In this document: positions 32,601 to 42,092 of the stretch, one piece after another
How the letters are laid out: each line of letters opens with the position of its first letter
How positions within the stretch are numbered: position 1 is the first letter of the stretch
Assembly: GCA_003116975.1 (NCBI GenBank)
Contig: BGKB01000042.1
Coordinates: forward strand, 62,001 to 126,000
Source of the DNA: Aurantiochytrium sp. KH105
Taxonomy: Eukaryota > Sar > Bigyra > Thraustochytrida > Thraustochytriidae
Reading direction: 5' to 3'
DNA: 64,000 nt
Notes under the pieces: model-generated
Seen by the model: the letters and a program-made list of their open reading frames with translations, nothing else
Told to the model about the DNA's origin: nothing
The model's database searches: none
Made by a program: the position numbers and the translations under genes

Positions 32601-34908
32601 AGATCGTCGCCGCTTGCCTCTGCGTCATCGGCTTCGTTGCCACCCTCATTGCTACGACCGCGACGACGGCGTTTCCGCGGTGCCTCTTCGTCTGCCTCCA
32701 AGGCTTTGCGCTGCTTGGTCCACTTGGCATCGGCCATCTTGCATGCCGCGACGCAGGCCTTGCCCAACTTTTTCCAGTTCGACTTGGCAACAGCGTCTTC
32801 GACAGCTTGCAGGAATCGCTGATTGGCGCTCTCGGCAAAGGTTTCGCAAAAGAGCTGCGTGAAGCGCGCGTAAAGAGGCATGGCAACGTGCCGCAATTGT
32901 ACAGGCTTGAAGCCACCAAGGAGCTCAGTTGTGTCGCTCTGCACATGCATGTTCTGCACAACGAGCTTCTTGCCGAGCAGGCGCGCCAAATGCTGAACCA
33001 TGGACGTTTTCCCTGCACCTGTCTCGCCAACAAGCAAAACGGGTTCGTTCATTTGAACGCTACAAGCGATTTGCTCGAGAAGGCGCATGCTTACGCCAGT
33101 AGCAGCAACGCGGCCGGGGCGTTGGGCATCTTCCCGCGCGGACATAAGCAGTCGTGCGCGTCCAACACGCAGAGAAGGGTCCGATCGCCCCCGAGGTACG
33201 ACCTCTGGCTTGTAAGATCGAATACGGTGAAGAATACGTTCTTTGGGAAGGTGCCAGATCGCGGCCAGCCACTGAGCCATGGCAATGCGGGACTCGACGC
33301 TCGGCATGGCTGCAACAAAGCAGTCCATTGCCTCTACAAGAAGGTCTTCGCGCTCCTGCTCGGTGAGAAAGATACCCCCGCCGCTCTTTGATGCGCGTTC
33401 GCGTGCATGAAGTTTCACGAGTGCCCCAATGCGTCGAAGCCACTTGAAAAGGTCGCGCTCTGACATAGTGCGACCAGGAATGACACGTTTAGGGTCCACA
33501 GGAAGAGGCAAAATCTCGTCCTGGTCGCCTTCATCCTCTGGCGTTTCGATTTCCATCTTGTTTTCAGATTCCTCTTCACCAATTTTGGAAGAGGAGTCGA
33601 CTTTGCCATCGCGGAGCTTTCCCGATCCAACGTCTTGAACAATACACTGAAAGGTGCGGAGAATCAGGGCGAGCAACGATGGACTCAAGTCCGCATAGAG
33701 CTCCTTCGCAACAGCGAGGAGCTCCTTGGGTGGCAGCGGACGGACGTGGACCGAGGTCCACAATCGCTCAAGGAGTGGCGGGCCCCGAACAGCCGATCGC
33801 CTCGTGGCCAAAAGCTGGAATCCCGGGCCTGCTGCAATGACTTGGTCCCGGTTGGGAAGAAGCAGCTGGCGCGACTCAAACAGAGGAATAAGGGCCGCTA
33901 AGACTTCAAAGGGCGCACGGTCAATATCTTCGATGAAAACCCAGCAGCCATTAAGGACGGCCTGGGTCAGCGCACCGGGCTGCCAGCGGAACTCTCCAGG
34001 CACGTCAGTGCAAACATAGGTGCCAAGGAGCGTCTTACTGTCCATTTGGTCGTCAAGTTGTAATTCCACCAAGGTAGATTCCTTGCCATGCATGCGCGCA
34101 AGTTCTTGCACGAGGAGTGATTTTCCTGCACCGCTTCGTCCCTCAAGAAGAACAGGGGCTCCGTTGCGGAGTGCAACCATGGCCGCACGGAGATTGCTCT
34201 CTGTGGTGGCAGAACGCACGGCCCTTGCCGAGCCATCCTTGGCCCAGTGGCGCTCGATCGCCTCAGAAATGCTGTTGTTGCCAGGAGTCTCGTTCGAGAC
34301 ATTCATTGCGACGTTTGCGTCGACCTCGCTTGTTTGTTGCTCTTGATATTGGAGCAGGAGGTGTTCAAGGTCGCGTTGAATGCGGACAGGAGGAGGCACG
34401 AGCGCGGCGGCATCGCGCGCAGCGGTGGTCGCTTTTTGCAATTTTGCTCCATGCGCGCCAAGAGGAAGACCGAGAAGCTCGCGCACGGCCCTGGATGCGT
34501 GGGCGCGCACGAGATCGTTCTGGTCGAGCACAAGGGCGTAGAGCGGTTCCCAAGATCGCGACGCCACAAAAGCGGCGCCTGCGGCACTCGTAAAGAGGAG
34601 TTCGCAAGCCCTGCACACCGCAATTCGATCCTGCGCGTTCTCTGCTGCGGCTAGCACATCAACGTGGCCAAGCTCCTCGCCCGTGACAAGGTCCAGCGCG
34701 ACGGGCACGCATGCATCGTTCACGCGAACGGCCTCTGCGACGGCCGCGAGGACCTCCACGATTTGCTTCCTGCACGCCCGCTCGCCCTTGCGCCGGACCA
34801 GTTTCCCCAGGCTTTCGACCGCGGCGCGGGTTTCCTTCTCGAGTCCAGCGTCGCCGCTCGCCTCGCCGAGCCTGCCCGCCCTGGCCGCGAGCGCGCCCGC
34901 CACATCTT

Positions 34909-34944
<36 letters not shown>

Positions 34945-34999
34945 CGGCTGCCGCGGTGGGCTCCCTCGCGCGGGTCTCCGCGGCGCGGCGCTTGCCCAT
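17645..34999 (-). CDS. MDN1: Midasin, giant AAA+ ATPase of 60S ribosome maturation
   Basis: 5784 residues in one uninterrupted 17.4-kb exon. Midasin/Rea1 is a dynein-like AAA+ machine that strips assembly factors (Ytm1, Rsa4) from pre-60S particles. Six Walker A motifs mark six AAA modules near residues 286 (EGRSGAGKS), 660 (GETGAGKT), 1140 (GPTSSGKT), 1435 (GETGCGKT), 1875 (GSPGVGKT) and 2203 (GASGTGKT). A long linker follows (about 2700-4750), then an Asp/Glu-rich region (about 4766-5466, bases 18.6-20.7 kb) and a C-terminal MIDAS/VWA domain with DDSKSM near 5576 that should bind the UBL domains of its substrates. The end (LRQWFELL) matches the family. The ATG at 34999 (MGKRRAAE) puts AAA1 at the usual distance from the N-terminus; the open frame further upstream crosses the promoter and the PWP1 leader. 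A polyalanine run encoded by GCC/GCG repeats (34916-34960) sits near the N-terminus. Confidence 0.96.
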
Positions 35000-35423
35000 C
35001 TCTCTCGCTGGCTCGCCGGCTCGCTGCCTCGCTGGCTCGCTGCCTCGGCGCGCGCGCGCGCTCCGCTCTCCGTCCCGGACGCCGGCCTGCCCTCGCGCCC
35101 GCGCGCAGCTCCCGCGCCCGCGCCCGCTCGGCGCCGCGCTTGCCGCTCTGGTCCACTCATCCGCGCGGCGCCGCGCCCAGAATCGGCGCAACCCTTTTCC
35201 GGCTGCGCAACCCGTTTCCGCGGCGAGCGAGTGGCGGAGGCGCCGCAGCCCGGCCCAGACCAGCCAGACCCGAGTCGGAGACCGCGGCGCAGCGCGGGCG
35301 AGGGCAGCAGCAGCAGCAGCAGCAGCAGCCGCGGCCGCGGACGGGCGGGCGGGCCGGCGCTCGCGCGCGTGCGTGCGAGGCTCCTCGCGTTTGGAGGGCC
35401 GGAAAGCAAGTCCCCCGGAGACG
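35000..35423. promoter_or_regulatory. Shared bidirectional promoter, MDN1/PWP1
   Basis: 424 bp between the ATGs of two divergent ribosome-assembly genes. It is strongly GC-rich with many CpGs, has an AGC trinucleotide run (about 35306-35336) and shows no TATA box. Both transcription starts must lie here unless the leaders overlap. The promoter role is inferred from gene geometry. Confidence 0.6.
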
Positions 35424-37181
35424 ATGATCTCGTCGCTCAGCTGGGTGCCGCGAGGCGCGGCGAAGCAGCGCCCCGACAGGTACGAGCTGTCGGCGGAGGA
35501 GATCGAGCACATTCGCAAGGCACAGGCGCAGGAAGGGGGCCAGGACAATGCCCAGGAAGAGAATGAGCAAGAAGCCAAGGAGGCCAAGAGCAAAAAGTCC
35601 AGCAAGGACCGCCACGGCCTCCCCGCGGAGCTCCGCATGGATGACTACGGCGAGGAGGAGGACGCCCTCAACTGGCAGGCTGCGCAGGACGATGACGAGG
35701 ACCTCGACGACGACGACGACGACGACGACGAGGCCATTGCCACGAGCCATATGGAAGACGTGGTGGAGAAGGCCGCCGGCGAGGAAAGCGACGGCGACGA
35801 GGACGAGGACGAAAATGACGATGATGATGACGACGACGCCGTGATCGAGGACGAAGATGGAGAAGATGACGGTGCCGAGATGAGCGATGGAGATGATGAC
35901 GACAACAATGATGATTCAGAAGATGATGGCCTCGATTCGGACGTGGAGGACATGATGATCAAGGGCTCGGATCGGGTCATTGTTGTCGCCAACACGGATG
36001 AAGAGTACAGCAACCTCGAAGTGTATCTCTACGACGATGAGGAGGGAAGCATGTATGTGCACCACGACATCCCCATGCCGGCCTTTCCGCTGAGCACAAC
36101 GTGGATCGGGTGTGGAGCCGAGGTCTTTGGTGAAGATGCCGTCTCCAATGGATCTCGCAGCATGATCGGCGTCGGTACCTTTAAGCCGGTGATCGAAGTG
36201 TGGAACTTGGACGTATTGGATGCTCTCGAGCCAACGATCGAGCTCGGTAAGATCGCTGGGGACGAAGGCCGGTGCGCAGTGAGCACTGGCGCCCCGCACA
36301 CGGACGCTGTCATGGGTCTCGACTGGAATCGCGCGCACCCTGCCCTTCTCGCAAGTTCGTCTGCAGACAAGACCATCAAACTTTGGGACATGAGCAAGAA
36401 CGCCTGTGTCCATACGTACACGCATCACAAAGACAAGGTGCAGTCAGTTGCCTGGAACCCGGTGGAATCCAGTGTTCTTCTCGCGGGTTCGTTCGACCAG
36501 ACGCTTTCTGTCTTTGACGCAAATGCCGGCGCAGGAGCCCAGGTCCTGTCCATGAAGCTTGCCGCTGACGTCGAAAGCTGCATCTGGAACACACACAGGC
36601 CTGAGCAGGTTCTGGCTTGCACGGAAGACGGCAAGGTCACCTGCTTTGATGTACGCAATGCCGCGGCCGGCCCCCTGTACAGCTTTCAGGCGCATGCACG
36701 CAAGCCTTGCTCTGCGATCTCTGTGTCGCCGCTCGTGCGCGGTCTTTTGGCCACTTGCTCAGTTGACAAGTCTGTCAAACTCTGGGATCTCGAGGCCCTC
36801 CCCGGTCCACGCTGCGTCGGTCAAAAGACCATGAGCGTCGGCCCGCTCTTTGATGTGGCTTTTGACCCGGACTCGCCCTTTATGCTTGCTGCGGCAGGTC
36901 AAGGCCCGCTGGCGCTGTGGGAGGTTGATGAGGACGAGAACGATTTGCAAAAGATCTTCAAGTCACGCATTTTGGGCGGCAACGATGCCTCTACTCCTTC
37001 CGACGCTGCCGACGGCGCCGCCACGGCTGCTGCCATCTCTTCTGCTGCAAGTGGAGGCGATCTTGCCGCGGGAGACAGTCCTGCTGCCGAGAGCATGGAC
37101 ACGAGCCTCACGGGCGCGTCCAAGAAGTCATCCAAAGCCAAGGGCAAAAACAAGAAGAACAAGAACAAGAAGAAGGCGTAA
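35424..37181 (+). CDS. PWP1: PWP1 homologue, WD40 ribosome-biogenesis factor
   Basis: 585 residues. The start MISSLSWVPRGAAKQRPDRY matches the conserved PWP1 N-terminus (W-V-x-x-G-x-A-K). An Asp/Glu-rich stretch (about 75-170) follows. The family block 'NLEVYLYDDEEGSMYVHHD' and 'TFKPVIEVWNLDVLDALEP' introduces the WD40 propeller, with 'HTDAVMGLDWNRAHPALLAS', 'KTIKLWDM', 'SVAWNPVESSVLLAGSFDQT' and 'LATCSVDKSVKLWDLEALPG'. A Lys/Asn-rich tail (KGKNKKNKNKKKA) suggests nucleolar RNA or ribosome contact. PWP1 acts in early pre-60S and rDNA-linked ribosome biogenesis in yeast and animals. It diverges from MDN1, which acts later in the same pathway. Upstream open codons lack homology, so 35424 is the first credible ATG. 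Confidence 0.93.
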   Translation: MISSLSWVPRGAAKQRPDRYELSAEEIEHIRKAQAQEGGQDNAQEENEQEAKEAKSKKSSKDRHGLPAELRMDDYGEEEDALNWQAAQDDDEDLDDDDDDDDEAIATSHMEDVVEKAAGEESDGDEDEDENDDDDDDDAVIEDEDGEDDGAEMSDGDDDDNNDDSEDDGLDSDVEDMMIKGSDRVIVVANTDEEYSNLEVYLYDDEEGSMYVHHDIPMPAFPLSTTWIGCGAEVFGEDAVSNGSRSMIGVGTFKPVIEVWNLDVLDALEPTIELGKIAGDEGRCAVSTGAPHTDAVMGLDWNRAHPALLASSSADKTIKLWDMSKNACVHTYTHHKDKVQSVAWNPVESSVLLAGSFDQTLSVFDANAGAGAQVLSMKLAADVESCIWNTHRPEQVLACTEDGKVTCFDVRNAAAGPLYSFQAHARKPCSAISVSPLVRGLLATCSVDKSVKLWDLEALPGPRCVGQKTMSVGPLFDVAFDPDSPFMLAAAGQGPLALWEVDEDENDLQKIFKSRILGGNDASTPSDAADGAATAAAISSAASGGDLAAGDSPAAESMDTSLTGASKKSSKAKGKNKKNKNKKKA

Positions 37182-37625
37182 GTGACCACCGCTGTGCGGC
37201 CCACGTCTATGATTCGGCTCCCTTTTTGTTGTTATGGCGCAAAGATGCGCATGGATTGACTGTGGTGCCCATAAGCTTAACCGTAATATGATCTATCTAG
37301 GCTTAGTCCTTTCCAGCCAGCCAGGCGGGATGAAGACATTGAAAGAGAGAAACAAAGAGAGAGTAAGAGGGTGCAGGTATACCTTTGTTCACCTCTTGGT
37401 TTCTTTGCTTGTTTACAGAGAGACAACCTAGGCGCGCGCGGGGGTGGGGGCACGTGAACGGATCTTCTTGTGGCGCAGGTAACCCAGGTTGTCCGGCAGA
37501 GCATATGCGTGTGATTGACATCTTTGGTTCACTTACTTGTTCATTCGTTTGTTTGCTTTGGTTGTCTGGCCAAGTTTGCCAGCGGACTGGCTCGCAGCGT
37601 GCCTCCAATCGTATGTATTTATATT
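37182..37625. other. Convergent 3' spacer
   Basis: 444 bp between the PWP1 stop and the sulfotransferase stop. Ordinary composition with CACGTG at 37451-37456. No gene or repeat of note. Confidence 0.5.
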
Positions 37626-38957
37626 TCAAAGGGAGCTCGAGAAGGCATTGCAGGATGCAAGCGGCTGCGTCCACTGCGAAGCGTACATACTCTTCGCAGC
37701 CTGATAAATGCGTATGTCATCCTGGAGGCGCTTGCGCAGGTCAGCCATGATCGCCTCGTCTTTCAGCTGTGTCTCGATTCGCTCATCATAGACGGCAGCG
37801 TTGGCAATACGGTGTTTCTCGCGAACTTCGCGCAATGCATCTACATACGCTGGACCTAGCTCTTGCTCGAGTCGTGCGATCCCGTCAGCCAGGTCCTCCA
37901 ATAGTAGAAATCGCATGCAAGGGTGGCCAAGGTTGTGAATTGCAGCTTCCGCGCCGCAGCCTGTGTCGCAGCCCCGCGTGAGACGCCAGAGCAAAAAGTG
38001 TGGCTCTCCGAGGCCCTCCTCAAAGAATTCCCAAATATTCAATGGACAAAAACCTTGCTTGCGCCATTCAGGCCGCCACTTTTTTCGATTCTCGGCGCCT
38101 TGAATACACACGTAATTGTAATTGCTAATAGCTCTTTCCAAGGGATCGCGTAAAATCACCAAATATATGCAGGGTCGTTTGGGGAAATGATCACAGAGCC
38201 CCAGCGCCATGCTACCCCATACCGCTCGAAGAGGGCAGCCACTTGCACGATTTGCTTCTTCGAGAGAGTCCATTTGCAATTCATGCTGTGGCTTGCCGCA
38301 GCGAATATACACCGGCTCGTCCCATGATCTTGGGTTGCCTTCATCATTATGGTGGCTCTGGGTCTGTGCAAGAGCACCTGCACCCGTTGGCACGGCCCAT
38401 GGCTCGCCTAGTGCGGGCCAACCTTGAAAAGTTCCTAGTCCTGCGCCGTCCCAGTGCTGCGAAGCCAGCGTCGGGAAAATCACGTCTTTCTTTATCGTTG
38501 ACCCTCCAGCTTTGTTGATGTGGATGAAAGCGACAAGGAGATGATTCGCAATTGTTTCCTTGTTTAGCGCCTGGCTTGTAGGCGGCAGCGCGTACGTGAC
38601 CGCGTTTGCCCCGTCCATTTCGGACCGACAATTGCACTGTCGAATGTCTTGACGTTTGCTCGGCGCATAGCACGGGTCCTTATTTAGCACATTGATTGCA
38701 GACGTCTCCCGGCACGATGTCAATGCTACTGTTGCCCCCGACGTCGTCTTTGCAGGCGTCGTTGTCGGCTCCTCTGCGCTGCTCGTCCTCACAACTTGGA
38801 GAAAGTTTGGAGTCGTCGCATCCATCCAAAAGCCTCTTTCCCTCAAGACGGTCCACTGCGTCAGCGCAAGAACTGTCAGTCCCGCCAGCGCTGCAAGCAA
38901 AGTAACCTTGCGCGCGCCGCGGCCCGGCGCCGGCGCCGGCGCCGAGGTCTCGTCCAT
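37626..38957 (-). CDS. Type II membrane sulfotransferase (Golgi-type, PAPS-dependent)
   Basis: 443 residues from the first in-frame ATG at 38957, which has strong context (GCGATGG). A short cytosolic tail and one hydrophobic helix (about 18-34) give type II topology. The 5'-phosphosulfate-binding loop is 'FIHINKAGGSTI' (about 144-155; family pattern P-K-x-G-(G/T)-(S/T)-T). The 3'-phosphate motif is 'LVILRDPLERAISNYNY' (about 266-282). Many cysteines in the lumenal part suggest disulfides. The layout fits the sulfotransferase-2/heparan-sulfate-O-sulfotransferase-like superfamily that sulfates surface or secreted glycans in the Golgi. The acceptor cannot be read from sequence. Sulfated polysaccharide walls in labyrinthulomycetes would fit, but that is inference. 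Confidence 0.85.
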   Translation of the reverse strand: MDETSAPAPAPGRGARKVTLLAALAGLTVLALTQWTVLRERGFWMDATTPNFLQVVRTSSAEEPTTTPAKTTSGATVALTSCRETSAINVLNKDPCYAPSKRQDIRQCNCRSEMDGANAVTYALPPTSQALNKETIANHLLVAFIHINKAGGSTIKKDVIFPTLASQHWDGAGLGTFQGWPALGEPWAVPTGAGALAQTQSHHNDEGNPRSWDEPVYIRCGKPQHELQMDSLEEANRASGCPLRAVWGSMALGLCDHFPKRPCIYLVILRDPLERAISNYNYVCIQGAENRKKWRPEWRKQGFCPLNIWEFFEEGLGEPHFLLWRLTRGCDTGCGAEAAIHNLGHPCMRFLLLEDLADGIARLEQELGPAYVDALREVREKHRIANAAVYDERIETQLKDEAIMADLRKRLQDDIRIYQAAKSMYASQWTQPLASCNAFSSSL

Positions 38958-39231
38958 CGCCCTAGCCAGCAGCCGCGTTCGAGGTTTGCGTCTCGGAGAC
39001 AAAGTGAACCAGCTGGCCGACCGACCGTGACCCACTGGTGGTGACTTTGCGGCTCCAGGGGTGGGTCACGTGATCTTGGCCGCCACAGCGGACAGCGATC
39101 AGAGAGATCATTTTGCAAAAACTCAAAGACACACGGCGGCACTCGTGCGTAGTAGTATCTTGAAAAGCAGGAGAAACTAGAGACGGCGAAAACGCTTTCG
39201 TCAAGGCTAGGTAGAAATGAGTTTGGATTTT
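38958..39231. promoter_or_regulatory. Short spacer with palindromic E-box (CACGTG)
   Basis: 274 bp between the sulfotransferase start and the carboxypeptidase stop, so it must include the sulfotransferase promoter. The 12-mer GGTCACGTGATC at 39064-39075 is an almost perfect palindrome around CACGTG (39067-39072), the core site of bHLH/bZIP factors. Function is inferred only from the motif. Confidence 0.4.
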
Positions 39232-40929
39232 TTAGGTGCGAATCGTGAACTGGCGAACCATGTGGAGCGCAACTTCGGGCTGGTCAAGAGGGACCATGTG
39301 GCCAGCCTCGTGAAGCTGGAGAAAGCTAAAGGCGCCGGCGGTAGCCTGCTCGCGGTGCGAGCGAAGCTTGCCGACACTCTTGCCCTCAAACGTGTAATCC
39401 TCATCAGCAGCGTTGGCAAACTCGTCCTTGCCGGGCCAGTCCATCTTGACAGCCCAAGCCTTGTTGCCAATCCAGTTGCAAATGTAGTCACAGTCGCCGA
39501 CGTAGAGCATGACGTCGATGCCGTCCTCGAGGAGCTCAGGAATGAGATAGTCGACATTGCGCATTTCCTGACCCGCAAACTCAAGCGCCGTAGTGCGGTC
39601 ACACTCGGTCCAAGCCTTGTCGACTCCCAAGATTTCCTGAACATCGTCGCGGTTGAGAAAACCTGATACCACAGTGAAGTTGTAGCAGAGGCCCGGGACC
39701 TCGCACTCAATCCGCATGTCGTACTGGTTGTAGCCGGTGGCCGCATACGGCAACATCAAGCCCATCGTCCAAGCCTGCTGCGCAGCCTGGCACACGGGAA
39801 AGGTGCCGATCATGTTACAAGCCTTGGTGGCAGCATACGCGACGGGGGTCGCCACATTCTTAAGCAGGAGGTACTCCGCCTTGCTAATGCGGGACGGCGC
39901 AGTACCGCTGTTGTAGGCCATGTCCGCGTACCAGCGGACCTGTTCTTCGGGGTTCGTGAGTCCATTTCCAATTGCGACACCCTTGAGCTTGATTGGTTTC
40001 TCGCCGTCAATGAGAGCCTTGTTGGCCTCGTTCACAGCGGTTGCCGTGTGCGGGGCCCACTTGCCACCATAGCTTTCAGCAAAGATGAAAAAGTCGCGGT
40101 CAATGAAGCTGTCAAACTTTTCGAAAAAGACGCGAAGGAAGCTGTTGAGGTCCTTGCCCACAGTCTTTTCCGAGAAATCAGGCGTACCGTAGGACCAGCC
40201 GGTGCCGGGGGGACTGTCAACAAAGATGACGGAGGCGTTGGCATTCCACGAGTACGGGTTCAGTTCGGTTCCGGAGCCATCACTCTTAACCTTGCAGGGG
40301 CCGTTCTCGACAAAGAGAGCCAGAGAAGACGAGCATCCAGGTCCGCCCGTGAGCCAGAGGATGACCGGGTCGTTGGCCGGGTCGTTGCGGCTCTCAAAGA
40401 ACCAGAAAAAGTAGTGCTTGTTCGCGTCCTTGAGGCGAAAGTAGCCCGTCGCCTGCCTGACGTTGGGATCGCAAAAGTTCTCCTCGCCGTCGTCGGCCAC
40501 AAGGGACGCGTTCAGCAACTTGCGCTCCATGCGTGCACCACCAGCCCGCAGGCCCATCGAGGCTGCCATCTTCGACTCGGCAGATGCGGCAACGGATTCC
40601 GAAGCACCGGTATCGCGCTTGATATCGAGAAAACCATCGTGCTTGGAGACTGCGTGCGCAGCTGCATTCTTGCTATCGCACTGGAAGACGCCGGGCGGCA
40701 CCATCTTCGCCTGGTCCAACGTGAGGCATTCGGACGGAATCGCCTGTGCCTTGCACCAAACACAGGCGTCGTCTTTGTTGCACGAGTTCTCATCCTTGTG
40801 CTTGCCGATGCAGTCCTCATCCTTGAAGATTTCGGCGATGGCCTTGGGCGCAGCAGCCTCTGTCTGCGCCGCGCCGGCGAGCGCCACAGCGGTGCCCACA
40901 ACGGCGCAGATCTTGAGCGTTAGCTTCAT
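39232..40929 (-). CDS. Serine carboxypeptidase, S10 family (carboxypeptidase Y-like)
   Basis: 565 residues. Signal peptide about 1-22. A small Cys-rich module (about 40-84, 'CVWCKAQAIPSEC') and a linker precede the S10 alpha/beta-hydrolase domain from about 150. Key stretches: 'WLTGGPGCSS' (oxyanion region), nucleophile 'FAESYGGKWAP' (Ser286), 'VGDCDYICNWIGNKAW' (Asp481) and 'EAGHMVPLDQP' (His544), giving a complete Ser-Asp-His triad. The Asp block is near-identical in form to yeast CPY, while the nucleophile motif reads ESYGG rather than ESYAG, as in the SCPEP1/CPVL branch. Expected to release C-terminal residues from peptides in the vacuole/lysosome or outside the cell. The Cys-rich N-terminal module is not part of classical CPY. 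Confidence 0.93.
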   Translation of the reverse strand: MKLTLKICAVVGTAVALAGAAQTEAAAPKAIAEIFKDEDCIGKHKDENSCNKDDACVWCKAQAIPSECLTLDQAKMVPPGVFQCDSKNAAAHAVSKHDGFLDIKRDTGASESVAASAESKMAASMGLRAGGARMERKLLNASLVADDGEENFCDPNVRQATGYFRLKDANKHYFFWFFESRNDPANDPVILWLTGGPGCSSSLALFVENGPCKVKSDGSGTELNPYSWNANASVIFVDSPPGTGWSYGTPDFSEKTVGKDLNSFLRVFFEKFDSFIDRDFFIFAESYGGKWAPHTATAVNEANKALIDGEKPIKLKGVAIGNGLTNPEEQVRWYADMAYNSGTAPSRISKAEYLLLKNVATPVAYAATKACNMIGTFPVCQAAQQAWTMGLMLPYAATGYNQYDMRIECEVPGLCYNFTVVSGFLNRDDVQEILGVDKAWTECDRTTALEFAGQEMRNVDYLIPELLEDGIDVMLYVGDCDYICNWIGNKAWAVKMDWPGKDEFANAADEDYTFEGKSVGKLRSHREQATAGAFSFLQLHEAGHMVPLDQPEVALHMVRQFTIRT

Positions 40930-42092
40930 GTTTCTCGTTCGCTGCGACGACCTATTTATGGGTTCCTGCCGCGCGAGCTCTTTCCTCGCGTCGGTTCTTT
41001 CCGCGACCAGCGGGCCTCTCGTCGCCCCAGTCGGTCACTCTCCGTCCCGCCTCGGCACTCCCCGTCGCGGTCGGCACTCTCGCGCTCGTTTGGATTTTGC
41101 TGCTCGCTTCTTATTGTTCTTGGGTGCAAAAGATCGCGAGGCTGTTGAGGGCCAAAAAAGGATTCCGGCGCCAAGACGCGCCGAAAGACCGGTTCTCAGT
41201 TCCTCGGGTTCTCAGGCTTGCGCGATCGCGCATTGTCAGCCGCGACTTGCTCTGCTCCACCGCATCGTCGAACACGAACGCCTTGAAGGAACCCGAAACT
41301 TGCTGGTGCTGCAGCTGACCGCAGACTTCATAAATCGCTGCCGCCAGTTCGAATCACTGGGTATTGATTGCTCCGAGCGCGGCCAGCAGCTCGGGAGTTG
41401 GGAATTCTTCGTCGGGCGCATCCGCATCCGGCAGAAAGAAACTTCATGCAAGTTGCGGTGAACGAAGACGTACATACCATCATTTACGCGGCACAGCGCC
41501 AGTCGAAACGCCATGGGGATGGATGAAGGTGCTTGAAAAGACCACCGGGGTGCCCCCGGCCATCTCTCGGGCCTCTCTCGCGACGCAGCAACGGTTGAAG
41601 CGTGCTCGGCGTCCATTTGGAGGTGACTTCAGCAAGCGGTCGCCGCCGCGCAGCATGCCGTCGAAAGTGCGCTCGGGAACGCTCTCGTTAGGAAAAATAG
41701 GAGGAGACCGAGGCCTTGGCGATGACCAGACGAATGTGATGAGACGCGGAGGCTTAAAAAAAAGCCTGGTTGGTGAAAGGGGGAAATACATGAAGCAGTC
41801 AATTTTGTTGCTACGCAAGCACGAAAAGGTGTTCGCATTGCATTGCAGTAGCGTAATGACTTTCTTGCCGGCTGAAAACACAGATGACTTCGCTGCTGTC
41901 AGATTCGATTTCAGCTCGGAAGAAAGACAGATCAAAAAGTAATTCTTTGCTTGTTCTTTCTTTATTTGATTCTTTGAGGTTTTACAAGTGCCCGGGTGGA
42001 TAGAGCACGCAGACAGCAAATGATGGAGACTTCAGCAACGAAAAAAACAATCGACTTGCGTGATATAGTGACACAAATGATGTGCTCGCCCT
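40930..42092. other. Spacer with weak exon-like signals on both strands
   Basis: 1163 bp upstream of the carboxypeptidase gene. No recognisable domain. On the minus strand an ATG at about 41514 opens a short frame to a GT donor at 41477. Using the CAG acceptor ending at 41338 (140-nt intron) the frame stays open to a TAA at 41112-41114, giving about 90 residues. The plus strand is also open over much of the same DNA (for example 40958-41461). I cannot tell which strand, if either, is coding. Confidence 0.3.

Noticed and set aside
35000-35638. N-terminal extension of the midasin frame to 35638
   Set aside because: It crosses the promoter and the coding start of PWP1 and has no family similarity. 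The ATG at 34999 gives a normal midasin N-terminus.
40048-40923. 291-codon plus-strand frame
   Set aside because: Antisense shadow of the carboxypeptidase gene.
41340-41362. GTTCGAATC, like a tRNA T-loop
   Set aside because: No acceptor stem, D-arm or anticodon arm can be laid out around it.
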